Below are positions 53,584-64,000 of a stretch of 64,000 bases of DNA, in pieces (the stretch's first letter is position 1; each line of letters opens with the position of its first letter). The translations under genes were made by a program, and so were the position numbers. The notes beneath the pieces are model-generated. The model was given only the letters and a program-made list of their open reading frames with translations, did no database searches and had not been told where the DNA came from. Location of the stretch: the NCBI RefSeq assembly GCF_023973825.1, contig NC_090126.1, positions 2,625,001-2,689,000 of the forward strand, read 5' to 3'. This DNA comes from Plasmodium brasilianum (Eukaryota; Apicomplexa; Aconoidasida; Haemosporida; Plasmodiidae).

Positions 53584-56364
53584 TCAAGTTCATTCCAAGG
53601 AATAATTTTTAAATTTAAAAAAAACTTATGTAGTATTTATAAAAATATTACATTCATAAAAAGAGTATTTACAGTTAACTAATTTGTATAATACAACCTG
53701 AATATGCATAACTGTTTTAAGATAAAATAAAAGTATATATTTTTTTAAATTTTTGTTAATTTAATTATTTTATTTTTTAAATTGGTATTTTTAGGAATTC
53801 TCAGAATTTAATATTTTATCATAATATATATTTGTGAATATAAGAATATTGGTATAGGAAATATAAGTACGTTTAATAAAGTTACTACTAAAAGTTCATT
53901 TAATATTATTTCGTTAAATTTATTTATAATTACTTGTTTTTAATCTTATAATGTGGACGTGCTTTATTTACATTTACTTTTCTTTTAGATTAAATTAGTA
54001 ATTTAGTCGCCAAACTAATAAAATGAATTATATATTTTAAATTATTTATACATGACTTGTTCTGTATTTTATAAAATCAAAAGTGGATAATTTTTTTAGT
54101 TTCTGTAAAAAGCAAAATTAGTTTATTTTTATTATAGATGAAATATTATGATAAATATATTATAGTGCGTATTTACTGTAAATACGTTTTTAATATATGT
54201 TTTAATTATTAAATTCATAAAATATAGAGATATTATATTGTAATAAAAAATCAATGTTTAAAAGAATTAATCATTTATAGTTAACTAATAATTCTGAGTA
54301 TTATAAATTCTTGTAACCAAATACATGCTTATACATTTAATACTTAATTATTTAAAATGTGTTATTATTATAATTTTATAATAATTACCTTATATATAAT
54401 ATAAAGTTAAATATATATATATGCTCTAATTCTTTTTTCTCTTTTTATTTAATATAAAAACATCACAGTATGTTATTATAATATTTAATTTCATTTATAT
54501 AATATATATGTGTATATAAGAAATAATTGTACTATTATTAAATAAATAAATAAATATATATATATATATATTTTTATATTGTAAAATAATAAAAATAAAT
54601 ATTCGTTTTTGTAACAAAAACAGTTATATTTTACACATCACATTTTTAACTAAAAATACTGTGGATATTTAAGGTTTTTGAATATACGCGTTTTTAGTGG
54701 AGCAAAATATATATCATAATAGAATATTTATTGTAACTTTTTTCTTTATGTATTTTAAACATTATAACTTTTATTTATTTCTGTAGCAAATTTTGTAAAC
54801 TAAAATACACACAATCCAATATATATATATAATATTGTAAAATTAAAAATAAAAATTAAAAAAATATAAAAAATTATGTACTGTCTTTACTTTTACTAGT
54901 AGTATATATTATATATGGGGAACCTACTTTTATATAAATTTATGATTATTAAAGTTGTAATGAAAAATAAAATCTGGTAACTCTTTGTCGTTAAAATCCA
55001 TGGATTTATTCTTTTTATATGAAAATGACAATGTTACAATAATTTATAATTATTTCCGCAATACATATATGTTTTTTAATTATTTTAAATTTGATAATAT
55101 GTAACATACAAAATACTCCAATATAAATAAATAACTACAACGTAGATATGTTGTAATGTCTAAAACCATGCATACTTATGTAAAGTAAATAAAATGTATT
55201 CTTAATTTGAAATTTCTAATTAATAAATTATAGCAGTACTTGAAAATTTTACTTGACGAACAAAAAAACCAGCATTACTAAAATATCACATGTAAAGTAA
55301 TATGTATAAGATAAATTACATGGAAAGTATAAAATGGATTTGTATCTAGAACTTCATGTAAAGAAAAATTATTTTTCTATTTTTCTGAATTTTTACATAT
55401 TATCCTGTCACCTGATTTTACATTTATGGAAATACATGTTTTATTTATTTTTTTCTATAGAATGAATAAAAGTGAAATATAGTAGAATAAATACTCTTAC
55501 TTGATATTACCATTTAATTTGGTGAAAACGTTATAATTATAATGTAGTTTTTTATATGTTATTTATTTATCGTATATCCATTAATTTAATTCCCTTGGAT
55601 GTTACATATATAAAAGGGTATTTAAGGAAAAAAAAAATTAAGAATAGATCATTAGAAAAACATACTTATCAATTAATAGCTGACGCTTAGGATTTTTTCA
55701 ATTAAAATTATTCCAACGGTACAACCCATTTTTCTTGTCATCATGCATAAGTATCATTACGGTAATGATATATATAATAACTTCTACAAGAAGATAACTA
55801 TGTTATAACTGGTGTATATTGGGTTAAATTTCAATTCTATATAATTTCGTGGGATCATATAATAATATAATTTTAAATAAAGCTTATATAAAGGGGGAAA
55901 AAAAAAATGTTTTTTTTTTTGAATACTTTTTTTTCCAATTTTTTTTTATTTTATATAATAATATTAACTATGGTATATTTGAAGATTCTTTATATTACGA
56001 ATCTGTTTTAGCACTTATGTAATAAAAATTTTTTCATGTTTTTGTTTAATAAACCGAAGGTATCATTTATCGTTTTGAATTATATATTTATATTCTAAAA
56101 TTATGTGTTTTGCCTTCTCAAGAAAATTTCATGTATAAAGGGATTTTCCTGTTACTAATTTTTGAAATAGTATTGTATTTATTTTATTCCTTTCGCTGAA
56201 TAATTTCTATATGATTATGTTAATAATTTATATATATGCGTATTCATTTATTTATTTTTATTTTATTTTATTTTATTTATTAAAAAATTCTCTCTTGTTT
56301 GTATAATATATGTCAGTGGGTTTTAGATTTTCCACTTAAAAAAATATAAAATGTGGCTTTTTCT
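53584..56364. other. intergenic; 3' flank of the duplicated pir pseudogene from ~55.2 kb
   Basis: No gene was seen. From about 55230 onward the sequence resembles 31500-32615 beside the intact pir. A TTTTA-type repeat lies at about 56246-56284. Confidence 0.55.
56246..56284. repeat. TTTTA microsatellite
   Basis: Several perfect or near-perfect TTTTA units in tandem. Confidence 0.8.
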
Positions 56365-57516
56365 TCAAGTGTCTCTTTGAGATTGATAACCAATATTATG
56401 AAAACTTCTCTCACAATTTCCATTTACTTCTTCTAGTATATTTTCTAAGCATTCTGTTTTTTCTTTTTCAATTTTGTTAATTTCATTTATTTTTTTCCTT
56501 TGCAAACGACTATGTAACAAGGTTTTTATTGGCGTAAATTATATAAAAAATAAGAGATATATATGTACTTAAAAATATAATTGTTTCTGTACAGATAATT
56601 TTTGGTGATTTTGAATTAAACATATTATGGTTCCATATTTACATATTTATATATAATTTTGGTTTACCTTATATAAAATAAATAAAGTTAAAGAAGTTAG
56701 TAATACGGCAGCTGTTGTTATACTGGTAGTAAATACATTATCTACTTCTGTAGGTGGTAAAATTTGTGATAAACCAGCACAAGAAGTTACTTTGCTCCTT
56801 TTATTATTATATGCTTCTTTAAAATTGTTTAACTCCTCACAAAAAGCTCGTTGATGATTTTTTTAACATTTCTCATAATTTTGAATATAAAATTTATAAA
56901 TTTTATTAACATTTTTACATGTACTTCGCATGGATTCATCTTCTTTACAAATTTATTTATTAAAACCATCAAAATATCCGTATAATTCTTTAAGATTATC
57001 TAAAATATTACGTGGGATATTTTTTATTTCTTCCTTGCATATATAATTTGTTCTAGAAGAAAAGGTTTTAAATCTCTCAAGCCAATCAGAATTCTTATTA
57101 TAATTTTCATCTGAATTTATTTTGTAATGTAGGTATTTACATGGTTTGAGAGTATGAGATTTATAACGATTATTTATCTCAATTAAATATCTACCAATCT
57201 CTTGACAGACAGTGGTAAAATTATCATATGTAATTGACGTGCATATCCTTGTAGGATTTCCGCCAATTCCATTTATATTCTGAGTATCTGATATAGCAAT
57301 ATTTTGAAATTTGTACTTATATTTAAAATATAATGCCACGGTATTCTCCTAATAATATAAAAGTATAATCATAATGTATGATTAAGCAAAATTATATTAT
57401 TATTAAGCACGTTTATATATCATTTATAGAACAACGAAAACTGGATACAACAAAATATATATTAAATATGAAATAAAAATACATTTTACATTTTCTTTTG
57501 GACCGTTAGTTGTCAT
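56365..57516 (-). pseudogene. PIR pseudogene
   Basis: It keeps the layout of the intact pir: exon 1 57490-57516 (MTTNGPKEN), exon 2 56668-57348 (681 nt, frame preserved end to end) and exon 3 56365-56538 (174 nt, the same length as in the intact copy). There are three lesions. A TAA at 56953-56955 follows GFNK. A second TAA follows YEKC, near 56860, where the intact gene has Gln (CAA to TAA). The splice acceptor of exon 3 reads AA instead of AG at 56539-56540. Ectodomain hallmarks remain (VCQEIGRYLIEI, CKYLHYKIN), as do the membrane segment and a SQRDT end. No insertion or deletion breaks the frame, so decay is by point changes only and fairly recent relative to the duplication. Confidence 0.92.
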
Positions 57517-60500
57517 TGTATATAGGTATACATGAATTAGATAAGAAAAATTAAATTGTTACATATTAATATTTATATAAATGAAAAAATATATACATAT
57601 ATTTACATATGGTATATTCCTTTCTTTACTACATGGAATTTTAAAAATAAATACATAGGAATATATCCTCTTTATTTTTTAATAATAATAAAATAAGGTA
57701 GTAAAGTTAGTACAGTATAAAATAAAAGCTTTTAATAGACAAAATAAATACATGAAAAACAGGGTTATTTTTTTGTAAATAAAAAAAAAATTAGAGAAAT
57801 TGGCGATTTCATATTTTATTATTTATACGAGGCTTATATAATTGTAATAATATGTTATGCAAAAACAAAAATTAGTTTTAGTTCATTCTTATATAAATAT
57901 CTCATTATATTGCAATATCTATTTAGGAAACGATTTTGAACCTATAAAATATTAAAAATAGTTAAATATTAACTACTTATAACATATACAATTTTCTCTT
58001 TTATTTTATTGTTATTTTTTTTATTGATAATGTAATACCTTTAATATTATTTCTGTTATTACCTATAATAAGTTATAATAATATATATATTGGTTATGAC
58101 GCTCAATTTCATAAATATTTCTAAAATTAAAATTTAATTAAATAAAAAGTAAATTTAACTAATAGAATATATAGCATATGGAAATATGTACTTGTTTATT
58201 AAATTAAAAGTATTCTTTGTTAATAATTTGTTTTAATTATAAATATAATGTTTGATAAGAAGGTTATTACATACAATTATAAAATAATCAGTTAATTCTC
58301 TCCATTATATTACATGTGAAAGATAATGTATTACTTTCTTCTTTAAAACTTTCAGGGTAGTATAGTGTATATTTTTATATTTGATATATTAATATATGCC
58401 GAAAAAATTATATATTTTTATACTGTAAATTGATTATATATATATATTAAAAATAAAAAAAAAATTTAATAATTAAACTCCTTTAATAAAATTTATTATT
58501 GAAATATTTTGTACATGTAGTATTACAAAAATATAGATTAATGTCAATCAAGAATTATCATTATAACCTATATAGAATACAATATATTGGTAAATGTGTT
58601 TATTATACGTGCTATTATTTCCATATGTAATAAAAAAATTGCAAAAATTGATATCATAATATTTTCTAAATTTTTACATATTACTGCTATTTTTTTTATC
58701 TGTGTTATATGCTCCATGAGTTCATCCATAAAATAACATTTATTTCATGGAACGTCAAGAACAGCAATAAATTATTCTCCTTTTTTTTATATATCATATT
58801 GCTGTGAAATATTTTACTCAAAAATATATTTTGTATAATATATAAATCATAAATTATTTTATTTTAAATATATTAATATATATAAGTTTCAATTAAATGT
58901 ATTTTAAAAGGAATAAGAAATGAAATACAAAAAAATAATGTATTTATTATTACTACGTATATGCAATGAATTGTTTTTTTCTTCACGAGCCATGTTGAAG
59001 TTAAAGCAGTAAAAGAATTATTATAATTGTTAAGTATTTTTTAATGCTATTTTATAATGGATATTCTTTATTTTTAATTTTATTATTTTACTTTTAATAA
59101 TATTAGTTATAGGATTTCTTCATATTATTTAATTAGGTTTTTTACAAAAATAATATATCTTTTTTAATTTTTATTAATATGATTCGTTTAATTAAATAGT
59201 TTTGTGTGAATTTAATAATATATTTGGTTATTATAACAAATAATTGTAAATGAATATACAAGCAATGTAATTATGTGTCCACTTTTATAATGATTTTAAA
59301 GGAGTTATTATGTAATAAGTTATTTATGTATAATGAAATTTCATTGCAAGTTTTTTCTGTATATGCATATATTTTTTAAAGTGTTATAAAAACCTTTGTG
59401 ATTAAGGGGAATATGTTTGAATCACTTAATTATGTACAATATATGTTTTTTATTTCTATATACTCATTTATATTTTATACAGATTCACATAATTTTATAT
59501 ATTATTGTGTTTCTTAATTAAAATATTATTTTTAATTAATTTTTGTGAATTAGTTTTTGCATATTTTTTTAATATTTTGTTTATCTTTGAAAAAACTATA
59601 CTATAGAAATATTCTATGTTTGTTTTATAAATAAATTCCATTTTTTTTTAATATTGTATTGTGAATAATAAAAATAATCATCATATTATATTAAATATAT
59701 AAAATTTTTTTTTTTTTAAATATAGTATTCCCCTTCTAGTTGAAGAAATAATAAATGAATTAATGGGAAATTATTTATGAAATGAAAGATAAATATGTTA
59801 AATAAGAAAATTCATGATAAAGAATAAAAATGCATTTTTTTTTTATAATTTTATATTTTATCACATGAAATATGTTTAGGCATAACGAAAGTTTTTTTTG
59901 CGAAGGAATACCAAGAAATAAATATTTTTAAAAGTTAATTTTATTTTATCTCATACTAATTAAATAGTTTTAAAGTTTATCTTTTCTAATTTAACTAATA
60001 TAGCTTTATTAATTATTAAATATATAAATAAAAAAAATTCAAAACCTACATTATTTACTTCTTATGCTTTACTAAGACAGTTAAAATGAAAACTTCTTAC
60101 ATCCATATATTAATAATAATAATTAATATTACAATATATTATCAAAGAGCATAGAATTATGAATTAAATATGTGGAAATTATTGAAGCTCATTAGTGCTA
60201 TTATAATGTATATTTAATATAAGTTATTGTTTAGAGTGTTCAGCTAAAACAATATATTAACAAAATTAATTGAAAACAAATTAAGAAAAAACTATGTAAT
60301 ACACATAGTTATAAAAAATTAAATATAGTTATTTTTTATCTTTGCACCTTTTTAGTAAAAAGGGGTAAATTTTATTTTATATTATATAATAAATGAACAT
60401 GCTTATGTATTCATCCATAGCATTTTACTTAATGATAAAAATATAAATAAATGCAATATAGTTATTATATTCTTAAAAAAGTTTAATTTTTATGCAGTAG

Positions 60501-61317
60501 AGCGAATGTATAATTATTAAATCCTCATAATATAATAATCAAATAAATTTTCAAATATGAACATCCGCAATTATACATTACATTTCATATGAACGCTTTC
60601 ATATAATTGTTACAAGAGAATATCCGCTTAATTATCTTTTATTTGTATTTTTCAAAATAGGAAGAAAAATTAATAAATAAGTGCAACTGTTCGTAAAGTT
60701 TTTAATAGACTTATCAGAAAATCATATTTTATGGGTGAATTACATATATACATATATGAAATAATTTCGTGTTAGATTTACAATATATATGTATTAATGG
60801 TTTATCTGTTTTGTTCTCTTTCTAAATATTTATATTATATTAATATAAATTTGATTTATGTATAGTAAATCTGAAGTTACAATTAATAATATTAGAAATT
60901 TGTTTTTTCACTTTTTCAGTAACATTTATAAAGATTGGTTCCTATGTATTTTGCAAATTATGTTATCATTTTAACTTCAGTAAATTTTAATTTTATATTG
61001 CTATAATATTGTGACAATTGCATGTTCTTCAGTTTACATATACATAATTTTTATATTTACGTTCTTACAAAATTATGTTCATATAAATGAGAATCTTATG
61101 TCTTATTTTAAGAATCTCCTTCAATATCATCTTTAAGGTTTCGCATTCTTTGTATGTTGTGTATGGTATTTACACGATTATAAAATTTAAATTTCTATAT
61201 AATGGAAATGTTTCTTGAAATTATTTTTTTCATTAAGTTAAATTAATGGATTTTCCGAGATAAATATATTTAATAAAAAAAACAATTCATTATAAGAACG
61301 ATAATCTCAATTAAACG

Positions 61318-61318
<1 letters not shown>

Positions 61319-61384
<66 letters not shown>
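61319..61384. repeat. TA microsatellite
   Basis: 27 perfect TA units (61319-61372), one extra T, then five more TA units. Confidence 0.97.
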
Positions 61385-62639
61385 GTTGTGAATAGAACTA
61401 ATTTATTATATTCTTTCAAAAAATAAGAAGTAACTGAACCCATAACTTTAATTTCATAACGTAAGTAACTTGTCAAATCACATAAATGAATGCATTTCCT
61501 ATACGAAACTCTAAATAAAATATATAATAACGAATATTAAATAAAGGAATATATAATTTTTTGAAATTGGTGTTATTAATTATGTTCCTTAAATTATTAC
61601 TTTTGCTAAATGTGTATTTTTTTTTTCGTGAATTATTCTATTTTATGTTTACATAACCTTTTGTATTATGTATTATGATATGAATAAAATAGTTAAAAAT
61701 CGTATCTCTGAATATTTTAGAAATTATTCATGAATAAAAAGATAAATCTCCCTTCTATAAGTTTTCTCCTTTGATAGAAAATATTAAAGAATCATGAATA
61801 CCAATTTGTATAACAAAATTAACATTATATTTAATCATCAATATAGTAACTATCCAAATATATTTATTTTAACTATTAGTTTTATATGTATATCATGAAA
61901 TAATTAATATCTTACATATTAACACAAGTAATAAATTATTATGTTCCATGGAAAATAAGAATATTTATGTATTCATACTTGTAATAATTGTACAGATAAT
62001 ATATTACTAAAGACATATCTAAAAAAATCCAAAAAATATATTATGAAGGAAAATAGTAAAAAAATAATAAATACAAATGAAAATTTAATACTAAAAAAAT
62101 GTTATAGTTTAATGGAACTTAATTTATTCTTTTGTATTTAAATGCTTAAAAAAAATATTTAAAATAAACAAACATGAAGAATTTTTCTTTTATTAGAAGT
62201 ATCCTAGTTTTTTTGTAAATATAATATATATATATTTCATTTCATCGAATATATGTGCTTTATTCATGTTATAAAGTTATTTGTGGATAGTTTTATTTAC
62301 ATAATCTTGTTATTTATATGTTTCCAAGCATATTAGGTTATAGTGGACATTGTTTTTATTATAAAATAAAAAGAATTAACTAAATAAATATAAAATAATT
62401 CAAAATATATATACTGCTTTTTAATGGGTGTTAGAAATTTCATTTACTTTGTCTAAAATGTGTTTATATAACAATTCGTGAAAAGAACTGAAATTCATGT
62501 AATAGTATGCAATTCAAATTTAATATATATATTGAAATTTTAAATATAGAAATAAAAAAAATAATGTTAAAAATCTTTAATATAAATATAAACAATGATT
62601 TTTATTCTATTTCTTTTAATTCAAAATAATGGCATTAAA

Positions 62640-62640
<1 letters not shown>

Positions 62641-62668
<28 letters not shown>
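62641..62668. repeat. ATT microsatellite
   Basis: Nine perfect ATT units plus one base. Confidence 0.95.
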
Positions 62669-62670
<2 letters not shown>

Positions 62671-63082
62671 AGTCGCATTACATAAAGAAATTCAATATAT
62701 AAATTAGCCATTGTTGTAGTAAACAAATTTAGTTTATATATGAAGAATGAGAAATTGTTATTATCATTATAAAAGATACAATAGAATATTTTTTATTAGT
62801 TAACTGTATTATACGAAATGTATATCCATATATTTATTTAATTTACATATTACCTATTATAATATAAAATACGTTTTAATGATTATTTAATAAGAAATGT
62901 AGTATTAATTATTGTTTTTACATAAAAATAAAGGGAGGACTTAAATAAATAATTATATCTATTTTATTTATTTTTATATTGAACTCCATAAATTAGTTTA
63001 TTACGTTCTTTATTATGATAACGAATATATTATAAATAATATTGCTCTTATCATTATACGAACAAATGCACATTAAATTAAA

Positions 63083-63100
63083 TTTTTTTTTTTTTTTTTT
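63083..63100. repeat. poly-T tract
   Basis: 18 consecutive T in the gene-free right end. Confidence 0.9.
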
Positions 63101-63311
63101 AATATATAATTCATTGTAATATTTTTAATAATAAGAATAAAAAAAATATATTTCCACGTGAGAACAAATTTTTAAGATGAATAATTGTAATATTATACCC
63201 TTTGAAATACTATATTAAATTAAATCTCTACAATTTTTATTATTTTTTTTATAAAAAATGAAGAGAATTTTATATATTTCGAAAATTTTTCAAATATTTC
63301 AACTGTATAAC

Positions 63312-63332
63312 AAAAAAAAAAAAAAAAAAAAA
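63312..63332. repeat. poly-A tract
   Basis: 21 consecutive A in the gene-free right end. Confidence 0.9.
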
Positions 63333-64000
63333 TTTATTACATACAAGTGTTATTATAATAAAGTTACAATTTAATCTAAAATATATTTATTATGCTCTTT
63401 ATATTATTTAATTTAATTTTACTTATATATTTTTTCACATTTAGCATGTTCAACGAATACATCTAAATGAAAGAAAATATATATATTATTGTATTATATA
63501 AATTATAGATTATATAAATGGATATCTAGTAGGAGAATATAAAACAAAGTCTATGCTCTACAATGATATGTGCAAAGATACTAATAAAGAAGGAATAATT
63601 ATTATATGTTATATAATAATTTCTATAAAGTAATACACTCAAGAAAATATGAATTACCATATTATTTATATAATTACAAGGATCATTTTCAATATATTAA
63701 CAATTTTATAAAATATTACAAAAGAATTAAAATAAATACGTTTATTAAATGTAATGAACTAATTATAATTATATGAATTATATTTATTAACATAGTATTA
63801 ATATAGATATCAATTTGAATGAACAACATTATGTTACGTATATTGTTATATTGAGTAAATAATAAAAATTTCATATATTAATTATTCATACATGGATTAG
63901 TTATTCAGTGTTTCTACCTTTGTTGTAATATATGAAAGAAATTTCGTACAAAATTAGGAATCTAATTCTTCAAATATATTGATAAATTAAATTATATTTA

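Larger units (their letters stand above)
55230..59090. repeat. segmental duplication, pir locus copy 2
   Basis: Partner of 31500-35400 in the same orientation. Both flanks and all three exon positions of the pir gene correspond; the gene in this copy has decayed. Confidence 0.7.
57517..64000. other. long region without recognisable genes
   Basis: Bases 57517-59090 are the duplicated pir 5' flank. The rest, to the window end, is A+T-rich with microsatellites and homopolymers (listed). A minus-strand piece near 61115-61185 (VNTIHNIQRMRNLKDDIEGD, then stop) might be a relic of a C-terminus, but is too short to call. Confidence 0.5.

Overview
The window is about 80% A+T or more, eukaryotic and gene-poor. 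It reads as a subtelomeric segment of a human-type malaria parasite, most likely Plasmodium malariae. Three kinds of gene support this. The first is two-exon exported-protein genes of the fam-l/fam-m type: an 87-nt signal exon, a short intron, an export motif near residue 52 and two C-terminal membrane segments. The second is PIR (pir) genes with a 27-nt first exon. The third is an STP1 gene with a Cys-rich ectodomain, a membrane segment and a Trp-rich cytoplasmic tail. No tRNA, rRNA, CRISPR or bacterial feature was seen. Assignments to fam-l versus fam-m are from memory of the family and are tentative.

Layout: 1-2410 is a decayed STP1 copy on the minus strand that runs off the left edge. From 5.3 to 29.9 kb there is a plus-strand array of exported-protein genes: A (5308-6111), B (11309-12297), C (17319-18138), D (18667-19332, first exon lost in the 10-N assembly gap at 18591-18600), E (25287-26311) and F (29023-29921, one nonsense codon inside the export motif). 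From 32.6 to 40.4 kb there is a minus-strand block with an intact pir gene (32616-33805) and an intact four-exon STP1 (37796-40403). From 43.9 to 53.6 kb the plus-strand array resumes with two pseudogenes, G (43904-44855) and H (48191-48984), and intact I (52685-53583). At 56365-57516 lies a decayed minus-strand pir, part of a roughly 3.8-kb duplicate of the first pir locus. The last 6.5 kb has no recognisable gene and holds several long microsatellites.

How the genes fit together: all are predicted to act at or beyond the parasite surface in infected red cells (export, host-cell remodelling, variant surface antigens). Their functions are unknown or only inferred by family. The exported-protein genes fall into at least three clades by their conserved juxtamembrane helix, plus one outlier (gene C). 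Flanking sequences shared between copies show that the region grew by segmental duplication followed by decay. Gene models were built by hand: start codons, GT/AG sites and phases were read from the sequence, and nothing was searched against a database.
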